Assembly (NCBI GenBank): GCA_024226335.1
Contig: JAAELY010000183.1
Location: 1 to 41,471, forward strand
Direction of reading: 5' to 3'
From: a bacterium
GTDB taxonomy: Bacteria > Myxococcota_A > UBA9160 > SZUA-336
DNA length: 41,471 nt
Shown: positions 16,525 to 25,435 of the stretch, in pieces
Position numbering within the stretch: the first letter of the stretch is position 1
How the letters are laid out: each line of letters opens with the position of its first letter
Made by a program: the position numbers and the translations under genes
The notes under the pieces: generated by a model
What the model was told of the DNA's origin: nothing
The model's database searches: none
What the model saw: only the letters and a program-made list of their open reading frames with translations

Positions 16525-17601
16525 GTGAGCTCGCTCGAGGCGAGCACACGCAATCGCATCCGACGGCGCCTGCTGAGTTGGTACAAACGCTCGCGACGCG
16601 ACCTCCCGTGGCGACGAACCGACGATCCGTATCGCATCTGGCTTTCTGAAGCCATGCTGCAGCAGACCCGCGTCGAGACGGTCATCCCCTACTACGAACG
16701 CTTCTGCGAGCGCTTCCCAACGGTCGAGGCCTTGGCCGCTGCAGATGAACAGGACGTACTGCGCGAGTGGGCCGGTCTGGGCTACTACGCGCGCGCGCGC
16801 AATTTGCGGCGCGCCGCCCAGATCGTGGTTGCCGAGCATGGCGGACGCGTCCCCAGCGACGCAGATGCCCTCTCCGCCCTTCCCGGTGTAGGACCCTACA
16901 CCGTGGGTGCACTGCGCAGCATCGCCTTCGCTCAACCGGCCGCCATCGTCGACGGCAATGTTACGCGCGTGATTTCGCGGCTCTTCGCCGAGCCACATCT
17001 CCCGACGGCAAGCGTCTGGAAGATCGCAGCCCAACTGGTTCCGGGAAGAGAGCCGGGTCTGTTCAACCAGGGGCTCATGGAACTCGGGGCGACGCTGTGC
17101 ACCCCGCGCCAAGCCCGTTGCAGCTCCTGTCCGTTGCGGGACGACTGCGAAGCGGGCGCTCTCGGCACGCCCGAGAAATTCCCCGCGCCGCGAACAAAAC
17201 CTCGGGTTCCCGAAGTGAACGCGATCTGCGGATTGTTGCGGCGGCGCGACGGCGCCCTGCTGATGATGCGCCGACCCGCACGCGGATTGCTGGGCGGCCT
17301 GTGGGAGATGCCCTCCGTACTCGGCGAGGACCCACGCGCACTCGTCGAGCAGATCGCCCTCGCCACGGGGCTCAACAGCCAGGCCGGACCGAAGCTCGGC
17401 GGGGTTCGCCACGTTTTCAGCCATCGCGCCCTGACTCTGAGCGTTCTGGAACTGCGACGCGTCTCGGGCCGCCTGCGAAGCGCGCTCTCCGACCGGGCGC
17501 GCTGGTGTAGCCGCGCGGAACTCTCCCAGCTGCCGCTGTCGAAACTGACGCGCAAAGCACTCGCCTGCAGCACCGGCACCGGCCCAGAGCCCGACGGGTA
17601 A
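16525..17601 (+). CDS. mutY: A/G-specific adenine glycosylase
   Basis: 358 residues. The catalytic domain shows WLSEAMLQQTRVETV with Glu42, the helix-hairpin-helix LPGVGPYTVGAL, and VDGNVTRVISRL with catalytic Asp143. The 4Fe-4S cluster ligands Cys192, Cys199, Cys202 and Cys208 follow the C-x6-C-x2-C-x5-C rule. The C-terminal ~130 residues form the NUDIX-like domain that recognises 8-oxoG (NAICGLLRRRDGALLMMRR, GGLWEMPS). It removes adenine mispaired with 8-oxoguanine. The start is GTG at 16525, with AAGGAG about 10 nt upstream; an upstream in-frame ATG at 16456 would overlap the previous gene by 65 bases and is rejected. Confidence 0.96.
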   Translation: MSSLEASTRNRIRRRLLSWYKRSRRDLPWRRTDDPYRIWLSEAMLQQTRVETVIPYYERFCERFPTVEALAAADEQDVLREWAGLGYYARARNLRRAAQIVVAEHGGRVPSDADALSALPGVGPYTVGALRSIAFAQPAAIVDGNVTRVISRLFAEPHLPTASVWKIAAQLVPGREPGLFNQGLMELGATLCTPRQARCSSCPLRDDCEAGALGTPEKFPAPRTKPRVPEVNAICGLLRRRDGALLMMRRPARGLLGGLWEMPSVLGEDPRALVEQIALATGLNSQAGPKLGGVRHVFSHRALTLSVLELRRVSGRLRSALSDRARWCSRAELSQLPLSKLTRKALACSTGTGPEPDG

Positions 17602-17611
17602 GCCCCCATTT

Positions 17612-17621
17612 TTGCTAATCT
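17612..17621 (+). promoter_or_regulatory. Extended -10-like element upstream of the Smr gene
   Basis: TTGCTAATCT ends 6 nt before the ATG at 17628, inside an unusually AT-rich stretch. There is no Shine-Dalgarno between. The layout fits a leaderless transcript. It is almost identical to the element before aroC (TTGCTAAGCT). Confidence 0.45.
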
Positions 17622-17627
17622 TTTGGC

Positions 17628-18194
17628 ATGTCAGAGGGCAAGCGCAAGAGCGGCGCGGACGAAGACGCCGGTCTGTTCGCCGAGGAAGTCTCGGACATTC
17701 AGCCACTGGAGCACGGGCAACTGCCACCGGCAGTACAGGCCCCCGCGCCGATTTCCCTGTCACAGCGGGAACGCGAGGTGATCCGAGAACTCGACGCGCT
17801 GGTCTCGGGCGAGCTGCCTTTTGAAATGGAGCAGTCCGACGAGTTCCTGGAGGGAGCCGTACCCGGCCTGGATCCACAAGTGCGGCGGCGCCTGCGTCGA
17901 GGCGAATACGCCGCCCAGGAGAACCTGGATCTGCACGGCAGCGACCGCGAAACCGCGCGCGTGCGCGTCGAGAAGTTCGTCGCCAGCGCCTTTGCGCGCG
18001 GATTGCGCTGCGTCAGGATCGTGCACGGCCGGGGCCGCAACTCCCCCGGTGGCGAGTCTGTCCTCAAGTCGAGCCTGCCACGCTGGCTCGCACGCGGCCC
18101 GGCCCGCAATACGGTCCTGGCCTACACGAGCGCCCTGCCCGGCGACGGAGGCACCGGAGCCACCTACGTACTACTCCGCAAGAACAAATCGTAG
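17628..18194 (+). CDS. Smr-domain protein
   Basis: 188 residues. The N-terminal ~95 residues are polar and variable. The C-terminal Smr domain (about 100-186) shows its signatures [32 protein letters not shown] and [12 protein letters not shown]. Smr domains, also found at the C-terminus of MutS2, nick or bind nucleic acid; in recent work on related proteins they cleave mRNA at stalled ribosomes. Which applies here is unknown. No Shine-Dalgarno precedes the ATG, while a TANNNT hexamer sits 6 nt upstream. It lies between mutY and aroC on the same strand. Confidence 0.88.
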   Translation: MSEGKRKSGADEDAGLFAEEVSDIQPLEHGQLPPAVQAPAPISLSQREREVIRELDALVSGELPFEMEQSDEFLEGAVPGLDPQVRRRLRRGEYAAQENLDLHGSDRETARVRVEKFVASAFARGLRCVRIVHGRGRNSPGGESVLKSSLPRWLARGPARNTVLAYTSALPGDGGTGATYVLLRKNKS

Positions 18195-18200
18195 GTTGGG

Positions 18201-18210
18201 TTGCTAAGCT
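18201..18210 (+). promoter_or_regulatory. Extended -10-like element upstream of aroC
   Basis: TTGCTAAGCT ends 7 nt before the aroC ATG at 18218, immediately after the Smr gene stop. No Shine-Dalgarno is present. This is the same arrangement and nearly the same sequence as at 17612-17621. Confidence 0.45.
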
Positions 18211-18217
18211 CATCGGT

Positions 18218-19312
18218 ATGGGTTCGAGCTTCGGAAAACTGTTTCAGATCCACACATGGGGCGAGTCCCATGGCGGAGGGGTCGGCGTGATGATCGACGG
18301 CTGTCCGCCGCGCATCTCCCTGGACCTGGAAGACATCCAGCTCGAGCTCGATCGGCGCCGGCCCGGACAGAGCCGCCTGACGACGCCCCGCCAGGAAGAG
18401 GACAGGGCCGAAATCCTCTCGGGGGTGTTCGAAGGAAGAACTCTCGGCACTCCGATCGGCATCTTGGTGCGCAACAAGGACGCTCGCCCGTCGGCCTATG
18501 AGCACATGCGCGATGTCTACCGACCGTCGCACGCGGACTACACCTACGAAGCGAAATACGGCATTCGCAACTGGCAGGGCGGCGGTCGCGCCAGTGCGCG
18601 CGAGACGATCGGACGTGTAGCCGCAGGTGCGGTCGCGCGACAGGTGATGCGCGCGTTCGGCCTGGGCGAGGTGATCGCCTTCGTCAGTCAGGTACATACG
18701 ATCGAAGCCAAATCCGACCCCATGAGCGTGACGCGCGAAGCGGTCGAAGCGACGATCACGCGCTGTCCGAATCCCGAAACGTCCGACGAGATGATCCAGC
18801 GCATCGACGAGGCGAGCAAAGCGGGCGACTCCCTCGGCGGCGTGGTCACCTGCGTGGCTCACGGCGTACCTCCCGGCCTTGGCGAGCCTGTGTTCGACAA
18901 ACTGGAAGCCGACCTCGCGGGGGCTCTGCTTTCACTACCGGCGTGCAAGGGTTTCGAGATCGGCTCGGGATTTTCGGGGACAACCCTGACCGGCATCGAG
19001 CACAACGATCCCTTCACGGTCGAAGACGGTCGCGTGCGCACGACATCGAACCGCAGCGGTGGCGTACAAGGCGGCATCTCTAATGGCGAGGCCATCGTCT
19101 TGCGCGCCGCTTTCAAGCCGACCGCCACGATTCACAAGCAGCAGGACACCGTGAATTCGAAGCTCGAAGCGGTGAAGCTCGAGGCCGAGGGCCGCCACGA
19201 TCCCTGTGTGTTGCCGCGCGCGGTTCCGATGGTCGAAGCCATGGTGGCGCTGGTGCTCTGTGATCACCTGCTACGCCAACACGCGCTGGCGGGACCTCCC
19301 GAATCGTCCTAG
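18218..19312 (+). CDS. aroC: Chorismate synthase
   Basis: 364 residues, normal length. It carries the family signatures [17 protein letters not shown] (His18 region), [45 protein letters not shown] and the C-terminal [16 protein letters not shown]. The two active-site histidines and the FMN-binding Arg/Ser-rich loops are intact. The enzyme makes chorismate from EPSP using reduced FMN, the last shared step of aromatic amino acid synthesis, in the cytoplasm. No other shikimate gene is adjacent. Probably transcribed at least partly from its own leaderless promoter. Confidence 0.97.
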   Translation: MGSSFGKLFQIHTWGESHGGGVGVMIDGCPPRISLDLEDIQLELDRRRPGQSRLTTPRQEEDRAEILSGVFEGRTLGTPIGILVRNKDARPSAYEHMRDVYRPSHADYTYEAKYGIRNWQGGGRASARETIGRVAAGAVARQVMRAFGLGEVIAFVSQVHTIEAKSDPMSVTREAVEATITRCPNPETSDEMIQRIDEASKAGDSLGGVVTCVAHGVPPGLGEPVFDKLEADLAGALLSLPACKGFEIGSGFSGTTLTGIEHNDPFTVEDGRVRTTSNRSGGVQGGISNGEAIVLRAAFKPTATIHKQQDTVNSKLEAVKLEAEGRHDPCVLPRAVPMVEAMVALVLCDHLLRQHALAGPPESS

Positions 19313-19377
19313 CAGGCCGGGCCGTGCCGCGACGCTGAACTCAAGCGACAATCCCGCCATACCGATAGGCCGAAACG

Positions 19378-20364
19378 ATGTTGATCGACTCAATCGCACT
19401 GGGAATCCTGGTCATCTTCGTGATCCTGGGTCTGATCCGCGGCACGCTTGCCGGCGTGCTGCGTCTGACAAACCTGATCCTGGCCTACGTCATTTCGTAC
19501 TTCGCGAGCGTGTCGCTCGGCGATATGGTCGGCCAGCAACTGGGAATGAGCGGGTGGATCGGGTCTGTCATTGCGGGTTGCGGCTCCTTCGTCATCGCCG
19601 GCCTCGTACTCTCCGTGATCTCGTCGATGATCCTGCGCGGCGATCGGGCACGCGTTGCCGAAGAAGGGCGCAGTGCCATCGATCGTCTGGGCGGCGGCCT
19701 GATCGGCGGATTTCAGGGCGCACTGCTCGTGTTGCTCCTGGGCGTACTCGGCAACTGGTTGCAGGTCGCCCAGACACTCAATGCCGATCCCACTTCTCCG
19801 ACGTCGGCCGGTCCGGGCTTCGAGTCGCCGCGCGAGTCGGTGCTGACCGGAATCACCAGCGAGGTGGTCGAAGCGGCGACGTCGGCCGCGATGGGCGATT
19901 CGCCCGAAGCGAGAATCACCGCGAATCTAGCTGCGCGACCCGCCGAGACCATGGAGAGTCTGCGGGAGTTCGTGGAGAGCCCCCAGGTTGCAAGCCTCCA
20001 GAACGACGAGCTTTTCTGGCAGTACGTGTCGACGGGCGCGGTCGACCAGGCGCTCAATCGCGGTAGCTTTCGCTCGATCTCCCACGATTCCAACTTGCGC
20101 GGCAAGCTCGCCGACCTGGGCCTGATCAGCGAGGAGGCGCGCGAGGATCCGGCCGCGTTCCGGGCCACCAGTCGCGATGCCCTCCTGCAGATCGGCCCCA
20201 AACTCGAAGCGCTGCGCAATGACCCGGAGCTCCAGGTACTGGCCGCAAATCCGGAAATTCAGGCCGCGCTGGCCAGCGGCGATTCGCTGCGCCTGCTGAC
20301 GAATCCAGAGGTGCGGGCGTTCATCACCAAGGTCACCCGCGAAGGCTCACCGCAGGCCAACTGA
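19378..20364 (+). CDS. CvpA-family membrane protein with long C-terminal extension
   Basis: 328 residues. The first ~135 residues have four hydrophobic segments in CvpA order (DSIALGILVIFVILGLIRG, LILAYVISYFA, IGSVIAGCGSFVIAGLVLSV, LIGGFQGALLVLLLG), with the RG turn typical of the family. The remaining ~190 residues are helical and polar, with repeats of the type FVESPQVASLQND, LRNDPELQVLAANPEIQ and LLTNPEVRAFI. This domain is not part of E. coli CvpA (about 160 residues). CvpA is linked to colicin V production and envelope stress tolerance; the molecular role is unclear. No strong Shine-Dalgarno is seen. Confidence 0.75.
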   Translation: MLIDSIALGILVIFVILGLIRGTLAGVLRLTNLILAYVISYFASVSLGDMVGQQLGMSGWIGSVIAGCGSFVIAGLVLSVISSMILRGDRARVAEEGRSAIDRLGGGLIGGFQGALLVLLLGVLGNWLQVAQTLNADPTSPTSAGPGFESPRESVLTGITSEVVEAATSAAMGDSPEARITANLAARPAETMESLREFVESPQVASLQNDELFWQYVSTGAVDQALNRGSFRSISHDSNLRGKLADLGLISEEAREDPAAFRATSRDALLQIGPKLEALRNDPELQVLAANPEIQAALASGDSLRLLTNPEVRAFITKVTREGSPQAN

Positions 20365-20373
20365 ACGCCTGGC

Positions 20374-20784
20374 TCAGGGCAGGATCGACCAGCCCGCCAC
20401 GGCCGCAGCCAGCGCCAGGAGCATTCCGAGAGATCCCAGAAGCGCGTGAACCGTGCGGAAACCGCGCTTTTCCGGCTGCCCCTCCAGCCGCAGGCCCAGC
20501 GTCGCTGTGATCGAAATGGCCAGAAGCGTCCCGCCGACCAGCCAGGAATGGACGGATTCCAGGACCGGCTTCTCGCGCAGCCAGGCCTGCGAGGCCAGAC
20601 CCGCCGCGCAACCCAGGATCAGAAGAGCCGCAAACAGCCGCGCCCGACGGGCGTGGCGACCGGAATCCACCTTCCGGTGGGTGAGCCCTGCCCGGCGGAT
20701 GCGCAGACCTTCCCGCAGCACCCACAACCCCAACACAAGGACGGCGAGCATCGCGATGGGGTGTGCATAGGCCAGCCAGATCAC
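20374..20784 (-). CDS. DUF4079-like four-helix membrane protein
   Basis: 136 residues with four hydrophobic segments: YAHPIAMLAVLVLGLWVL, LFAALLILGCAAGLASQAW, VHSWLVGGTLLAISITATLG and VHALLGSLGMLLALAAAVAGW. Conserved His residues lie near membrane ends (HP at 8-9, H79, H113), as in DUF4079 / cytochrome b561-like proteins, where they may bind haem. That role is inferred. The GTG start at 20784 has no Shine-Dalgarno; TAGGCT lies 8 nt upstream. It is convergent with the CvpA-like gene (9-base gap) and divergent from the PAS gene. Confidence 0.72.
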   Translation of the reverse strand: MIWLAYAHPIAMLAVLVLGLWVLREGLRIRRAGLTHRKVDSGRHARRARLFAALLILGCAAGLASQAWLREKPVLESVHSWLVGGTLLAISITATLGLRLEGQPEKRGFRTVHALLGSLGMLLALAAAVAGWSILP

Positions 20785-20853
20785 CGCAAACGAGCCTACA
20801 GACAGAAATGCGACTGGTCCACCCGACGAGAAACTGTTATTCGACTACTCTCT

Positions 20854-21612
20854 ATGGGGATGGGTGAGAGAGCAGCATTGCGAGCGGCGGTGCTCCATAT
20901 GGAGCGCTATCGCTCGGCGATAGAAGCAGAAGTGAATCGCCGTCTGGGTCGTTCCGAGCCACCGCCGGAAACGCGCAGCGAGATCGTGCGACGTTTTCGC
21001 ACGTATTGCCGTCTGGCCAGCATCAGCCTCGACACGGCCCGACCTTCTCTCGACGGTCTGGGTGGCAATTCATCGACTTCGCTCGAACTGGCCGTGAGCA
21101 AGGCGGTCGAGGTCGCGTGCGAGTGCGACCCAGCGCCCGAAGTTGCCGAGGCGCTTCGCGACATGGAATCGCGTTTCCGTACGGGTGTGCGCCGCATCAT
21201 GCAGCCCAGCGAGTCCAATCGCCCCAAGCGAAGCCGCAAACGCCGCACGCCCAATGCGGGAAAGCGCGTGCGCGGCGCGATCGATCGCATCTCCGACTCG
21301 TTCATCGCGCTCAACCTCGACACGAGCAGAATTTTCGACGTCAATCCAGCAGCCGAGGCCCTTTTTGGAATCTCTGCCCAGAAACTGCTCGAATCGACGC
21401 TGTCCCAGTTCATCGCGCCCCAGGATCAGCAGTGCTTCGAACAACTCGAATCGCGCCTCGACGCGGGTGAGGAATCGGCCCCCCTCGAACTGATCTTCGC
21501 GCGGCCCAATGGCGACTTCGTACCGGCCCAGGTCGCAGTCGCCAACCACATGATCGCCGGCAAGCGCCTCGCCATCTTCACGGTGCGCGAGAACTCCAAG
21601 GCTTTGGTCTAG
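20854..21612 (+). CDS. PAS-domain protein without output domain
   Basis: 252 residues. The N-terminal ~105 residues are helical and contain a conserved-looking repeat of Arg/Glu-rich helices. A basic linker (NRPKRSRKRRTPNAGKRVR) follows. The C-terminal ~110 residues form one PAS domain (RISDSFIALNLDTSRIFDVNPAAEALFGI, LEESTLSQ-like dimer strand region, FVPAQVAVANHMI). No kinase, cyclase, phosphodiesterase or HTH follows, so it may signal through a partner. The start is uncertain: ATG at 20854, or ATG at 20860, which has TACTCT 8 nt upstream; neither has a Shine-Dalgarno. Confidence 0.65.
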   Translation: MGMGERAALRAAVLHMERYRSAIEAEVNRRLGRSEPPPETRSEIVRRFRTYCRLASISLDTARPSLDGLGGNSSTSLELAVSKAVEVACECDPAPEVAEALRDMESRFRTGVRRIMQPSESNRPKRSRKRRTPNAGKRVRGAIDRISDSFIALNLDTSRIFDVNPAAEALFGISAQKLLESTLSQFIAPQDQQCFEQLESRLDAGEESAPLELIFARPNGDFVPAQVAVANHMIAGKRLAIFTVRENSKALV

Positions 21613-21652
21613 CCCGATCGCCGTGGCGCAGAACTGCTCGCGCTACCGGTCG

Positions 21653-22381
21653 CTACTCCACGCGTAGGAGAGCGCCTTCGGGAATTTTCTCGACCAGCGC
21701 ATCGACGGCGCGCGTCAGATAGCTCTTGTCGCGCGATTCGAGCGTCAACATGGTGCGGTAGTCGGTGTCGGTCACACGCGGATAGCTGCCGAGCATCAAC
21801 TCCGGGAAGTCCTCGAGTAGATCGTGCAGGTCCTGGGCGATATCGCTCTCGATGCAAGTGACGAACACACGGCGCAAGAACACCTGACGGCCTTTGAAGC
21901 GATCGCGCGCCGATTCGAACTTGGCCTGAAGCAAGCGCGGAATACCCGGAAAGATGTAAACGTTGCGCATGCAGACCAGGGGAAACCAGAGGTCGCCGCT
22001 CTCGATCAGTGTCGATCCCTCGGGCATCTGACACATCTTCAACTGGCTCTCGTTCGGTTCGGCGCCTTTGAGCGCATCGCGAAGAAGGACTTCCATGCGT
22101 TCGTGGATCACGAGCTTGGTGCCGAAAGCCTTGGCGATCGACTCCATGGTCACATCGTCGTGCGTCGGCCCCACACCGCCCGATGTCAGGACGTAGTCGT
22201 AGTTCTCGGAAAACGCGAGGACTTCGCGGGCGATCGTGTCGACTACGTCGGCGATCACGAGTACGCGCTCGACGTCCACCCCCTGTTGGCGCAGGGCCTT
22301 CAGCAGATAGGGAGCGTTCTCGTCCTCTACCTTGGCGCTGAGGATCTCGTTTCCGATGATCATGATACCGGCGGTAGACAT
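21653..22381 (-). CDS. CinA N-terminal / molybdopterin-binding-domain protein
   Basis: 242 residues, matching the stand-alone MoCF-biosynthesis-fold (MoaB/CinA N-terminal) proteins often annotated competence/damage-inducible protein A. Typical elements are IMIIGNEILSAKVEDEN at the start, DYVLTSGGVGPTHDDVTMESIA (the GGxGPTxDD substrate loop) and FPGIPRLLQAKF. The C-terminal pyridine-nucleotide deamidase domain of full CinA is absent. The related archaeal/eukaryal domain acts in FAD synthesis; in bacteria the role is unsettled. The ATG has no Shine-Dalgarno, but the minus-strand TGCTAGGAT ends 7 nt upstream. Confidence 0.85.
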   Translation of the reverse strand: MSTAGIMIIGNEILSAKVEDENAPYLLKALRQQGVDVERVLVIADVVDTIAREVLAFSENYDYVLTSGGVGPTHDDVTMESIAKAFGTKLVIHERMEVLLRDALKGAEPNESQLKMCQMPEGSTLIESGDLWFPLVCMRNVYIFPGIPRLLQAKFESARDRFKGRQVFLRRVFVTCIESDIAQDLHDLLEDFPELMLGSYPRVTDTDYRTMLTLESRDKSYLTRAVDALVEKIPEGALLRVE

Positions 22382-22388
22382 CGAATGA

Positions 22389-22397
22389 ATCCTAGCA
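22389..22397 (-). promoter_or_regulatory. Extended -10-like element upstream of the CinA-type gene
   Basis: Reads TGCTAGGAT on the minus strand and ends 7 nt before the ATG at 22381. It belongs to the same TGCTARNNT pattern as the elements at 3699, 17612 and 18201. Confidence 0.45.
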
Positions 22398-22542
22398 GGC
22401 CGCGAAGAAACTCACTCGATTCCGTAGAAGACCCCGATCGGGTCGGTTCGAGCGGCGGATATCTTCTATGCTCTGGCCTGCGCCGTGCGCATTCACGAAG
22501 ATCTCAACGTGACGGCCGAATACTGGGGCCGCGGGAGTCGTT

Positions 22543-22899
22543 TTGCGCGCGTTATTGATCGTGGATCACGGAAGCCGCCGCCCCGAGGCGCACGAGCACC
22601 TGGAGGGAATCGCGGCCCTCGTGCGCGAACTCGAGCCCGGAATTCGCGTCTACGCCGCACACATGGAACTGGCCGAGCCCTCGATCCATTCCGCCGTGGA
22701 TCGGGCGGTTGCCGATGGAGTCACGGAAATCTGGGTGCATCCGCTCTTTCTCGTTCCGGGGCTGCATTTGAGCGAGGACATACCGCGCCTGGTCGAAAGC
22801 GCCGCGACCCGACACGCCGGTATCGAGGTACACGTGACCGAGCCGATTGGCCAGTTACCGGACATTGCACGCCTGATCCTGCAGACTGTCGGCCGCTGA
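22543..22899 (+). CDS. cbiX: Small CbiX-type sirohydrochlorin chelatase
   Basis: 118 residues, the size of single-domain CbiX-S proteins. It has [15 protein letters not shown] with His9 and [17 protein letters not shown] with His75, the two metal-site histidines of CbiX/SirB chelatases that insert cobalt or iron into sirohydrochlorin. The start is a TTG at 22543 supported by GGGAG 6 nt upstream. No other tetrapyrrole gene is nearby; dapL follows after 38 bases and is probably co-transcribed. A TATGCT at 22467-22472 is a possible -10 for the pair. Confidence 0.88.
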   Translation: MRALLIVDHGSRRPEAHEHLEGIAALVRELEPGIRVYAAHMELAEPSIHSAVDRAVADGVTEIWVHPLFLVPGLHLSEDIPRLVESAATRHAGIEVHVTEPIGQLPDIARLILQTVGR

Positions 22900-22937
22900 A
22901 CGACCGCGCGAGAAGATCCCTACCCGAGAGGAAAGCC

Positions 22938-24173
22938 ATGGCCCGCATCAACGACAACTACCTGAAACTCGCCGCGGGTTATCTCTTTCCGGAAATCGGG
23001 CGGCGCGTGAAAGAAGTGCAGGACCGAAACCCCCAAGCCAAACTGATCCGTCTGGGCATCGGCGATGTGGTGCTGCCCTTGCCGCTGGCGGTGCGCGACG
23101 CCATGCATCGCGCCGTCGACGAACTGGGCAGCGAAGAGAGCTTCCGCGGCTACGGTCCCGACCAGGGCTACGATTTCCTGCGCGAAGCAATCGTAGAGCA
23201 CGACTACAAGGCTCTGGGTGTAGACGTATCGGTCGACGAGATTTTCGTTTCCGATGGCTCGAAGTGCGACAGCGGAAACATCCAGGAGATTTTCGCCAGC
23301 GATGCGACGTTGGCGGTCACCGACCCGGTCTACCCGGTCTACGTCGACACCAACGTCATGGCGGGCCGCACCGGAGCGGCCGACGACGACGGAGCCTACG
23401 CAGGGGTCCTCTATCTTCCCTGCACCGAGGCCAATGGCTTCAATCCCGAACTGCCTTCACGGCCAGTCGACATCGTCTACCTGTGCTACCCGAACAATCC
23501 CACCGGCACCTGCGCCGATCGCGCGACCCTGAAATGCTGGGTCGATTGGGCGCGCGAGAATTCTGCGGTGATCCTCTTCGACGGTGCCTACGAGGCCTAC
23601 ATCAGCGACCCGGAAATTCCCCACTCGATTTTCCAGATCCCGGGCGCGCGCGAAGTCGCGATCGAGTTCCGCAGCTACTCGAAGATGGCCGGCTTTACCG
23701 GTGTGCGTTGCGGCTACGTCGTGGTACCGCGCGAACTGGTCGGCCGTTCGGCTTCGGGCGAGAACGTGGAACTTCACTCGCTCTGGGCCCGACGCCAGGC
23801 GACCAAATTCAATGGCGCGTCCTACCCGGTTCAGGTGGGAGCGAGTGCTTGCTATAGCGATCACGGCAAGAAGGAACTGCGCGCGAACATCGACTACTAC
23901 ATGCGCAACGCCCGGTTGATTCGCGAAGGCATGGAGGCGATCGGGCTCACGGTTTACGGAGCCGAGAACGCACCCTACGCCTGGATCAAGACTCCCGAAG
24001 GCCAGGGTTCCTGGGATCTGTTCGACCGGCTTTTGAACGACGCGCACGTGGTGGGAACCCCGGGCGCCGGTTTCGGCGCCTCGGGCGAGGGTTTCCTGCG
24101 CCTATCGGCTTTCGGCAAGCGCGATCAGGTCGAAGAGGCGATCGAACGCATCAAGCAGAACCTCGGCGACTGA
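22938..24173 (+). CDS. dapL: LL-diaminopimelate aminotransferase
   Basis: 411 residues, exactly the usual size. The N-terminus [23 protein letters not shown] is diagnostic of DapL. Other motifs are [62 protein letters not shown] and [15 protein letters not shown] with PLP-binding Lys249. It converts tetrahydrodipicolinate directly to LL-diaminopimelate, bypassing the succinylase/acetylase steps of lysine and peptidoglycan synthesis. The route is known from plants, Chlamydiae, cyanobacteria and several deltaproteobacterial-type lineages. GAGAGGAAAG precedes the ATG at a good distance. An in-frame upstream extension to 22485 overlaps cbiX and is rejected. Confidence 0.97.
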   Translation: MARINDNYLKLAAGYLFPEIGRRVKEVQDRNPQAKLIRLGIGDVVLPLPLAVRDAMHRAVDELGSEESFRGYGPDQGYDFLREAIVEHDYKALGVDVSVDEIFVSDGSKCDSGNIQEIFASDATLAVTDPVYPVYVDTNVMAGRTGAADDDGAYAGVLYLPCTEANGFNPELPSRPVDIVYLCYPNNPTGTCADRATLKCWVDWARENSAVILFDGAYEAYISDPEIPHSIFQIPGAREVAIEFRSYSKMAGFTGVRCGYVVVPRELVGRSASGENVELHSLWARRQATKFNGASYPVQVGASACYSDHGKKELRANIDYYMRNARLIREGMEAIGLTVYGAENAPYAWIKTPEGQGSWDLFDRLLNDAHVVGTPGAGFGASGEGFLRLSAFGKRDQVEEAIERIKQNLGD

Positions 24174-24198
24174 TCCAACCCCGCGCCGGGATCTCAAG

Positions 24199-25260
24199 CT
24201 ACGAATTCCGGATCTTGCGCACCTTTGGCATGACCGAATCCGACAGCAGCTCCATGGAGCGCAACACCTTCTTCGTCTCCAGCCCGCCCAGGCGCGTCCA
24301 GATCAGCAGCTCGTCGAATCCATAAGACTCCGCGAGAGTGCTCAACCGCTCGGCGCAATGGTCGACATCACCGCACACCATCGAAGTGCCCCCCAGGAGG
24401 GACTCGAAGGTGAGACTGCCCGCGAGCGCCTGGGTCTTGCTGTACATCTCGTAACCCTTCACGACCTGGCCTTTGTTGGCCACGTACTTCGCGATCGTCT
24501 TGTAGTACCACTCGACGGGATCCTTGAATTCCTTGTGTGCGCGATCGACCGAGTCGGCCACGTACACCATCAACAAACACGCGACCTTGCCACCCATGGG
24601 GTCGAGGCCGGCTTCTTCGCGGCCGGCCCGGTACTCGGCAATACCGGTTTGTGCCTGTTTTGGAGTCGCGCCGAATGCAGCGGACATCATCAGGTTCATT
24701 CCGGTTCGCCCCGCCATGCGGAAGGACTCCGGCGACAGGACCGCCGAATACATGGGCGGCGTCGGCTTCTGATACGGATGTGGCCGAACCTCGAGATCCT
24801 CGATGCAGTAGTGAGTCCCCTTGAAGTTGACTCTCTCCTGCGTCCACGCCTGGCGGATGATCTCGACGCCCTCGCTGAAGATCTCCCTGGATGCGGTCTG
24901 GTCGACCTGGAAGCCCCGGTACTCGAGTGGCTGATAGCCACGTCCCAGACCCAGAGTGACCCGGCCATCGCTCAACTGGTCGAGAAACGCGAAGTCCTCG
25001 GCGACACGAAGCGGGTGATGGAAGGGCAGGACCACGACGCCGGTGCCCAGCCGGATGCGAGAGGTTCGTTCTGCAATCGCCGCCAGACTGAGTTGGGGAG
25101 AGCCGCAGAAACCGTACTCCGAGAAGTGATGCTCTGCAGGCCAGGTCGAGTCGAAGCCCAGGCTCTCGGCCACGGTCATCAACTCCATCTGCTCTTTGAT
25201 GATCTCCCGTTCGGTCTTGTTGATGGGGTTCTCGAACAGATGAAGCATGCCGAATTCCAC
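24199..25260 (-). CDS. LLM-class flavin-dependent oxidoreductase
   Basis: 353 residues, luciferase-like TIM barrel. Motifs are AESLGFDSTWPAEHHFSEYG near the N-terminus, RIRLGTGVVVLPFHHPLRVAED, LDQLSDGRVTLGLGRGYQ, and YGFDELLIWTRLGGL near the C-terminus. These match bacterial-luciferase-alpha-like monooxygenases, which use FMNH2 and oxygen on aldehydes, cyclic ketones, amines or sulfonates; the substrate is unknown. The start is GTG at 25260 with CGGAGTG upstream. It is divergent from an AraC regulator over a 175-base gap, so that regulator may control it. Confidence 0.9.
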   Translation of the reverse strand: MEFGMLHLFENPINKTEREIIKEQMELMTVAESLGFDSTWPAEHHFSEYGFCGSPQLSLAAIAERTSRIRLGTGVVVLPFHHPLRVAEDFAFLDQLSDGRVTLGLGRGYQPLEYRGFQVDQTASREIFSEGVEIIRQAWTQERVNFKGTHYCIEDLEVRPHPYQKPTPPMYSAVLSPESFRMAGRTGMNLMMSAAFGATPKQAQTGIAEYRAGREEAGLDPMGGKVACLLMVYVADSVDRAHKEFKDPVEWYYKTIAKYVANKGQVVKGYEMYSKTQALAGSLTFESLLGGTSMVCGDVDHCAERLSTLAESYGFDELLIWTRLGGLETKKVLRSMELLSDSVMPKVRKIRNS

Positions 25261-25375
25261 GATTCACTCCGATGATGGCTCTGGCCACGCGCCGGGTCTT
25301 CCGTGGGTCGGATCCGGCACGATTGGCAGGTGAGCCTTCAATCTATGCTCCCCAGCCGAGACCGAAAAGGTTGCA

Positions 25376-25405
25376 ATCGGCCAGCCGAGGGGGTCGATCC
25401 GGCCA
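25376..25405. promoter_or_regulatory. Direct repeat in the LLM-AraC intergenic region
   Basis: ATCGGCCA (25376-25383) and ATCCGGCCA (25397-25405) lie in the same orientation about 21 bases apart, two helical turns. That is the spacing typical of paired AraC-type half-sites. A TAATCT (25415-25420) follows as a possible -10 for the AraC gene. A binding function is inferred. Confidence 0.35.
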
Positions 25406-25435
25406 ATTTCGCGGTAATCTAGTCGCCGAGACGCC

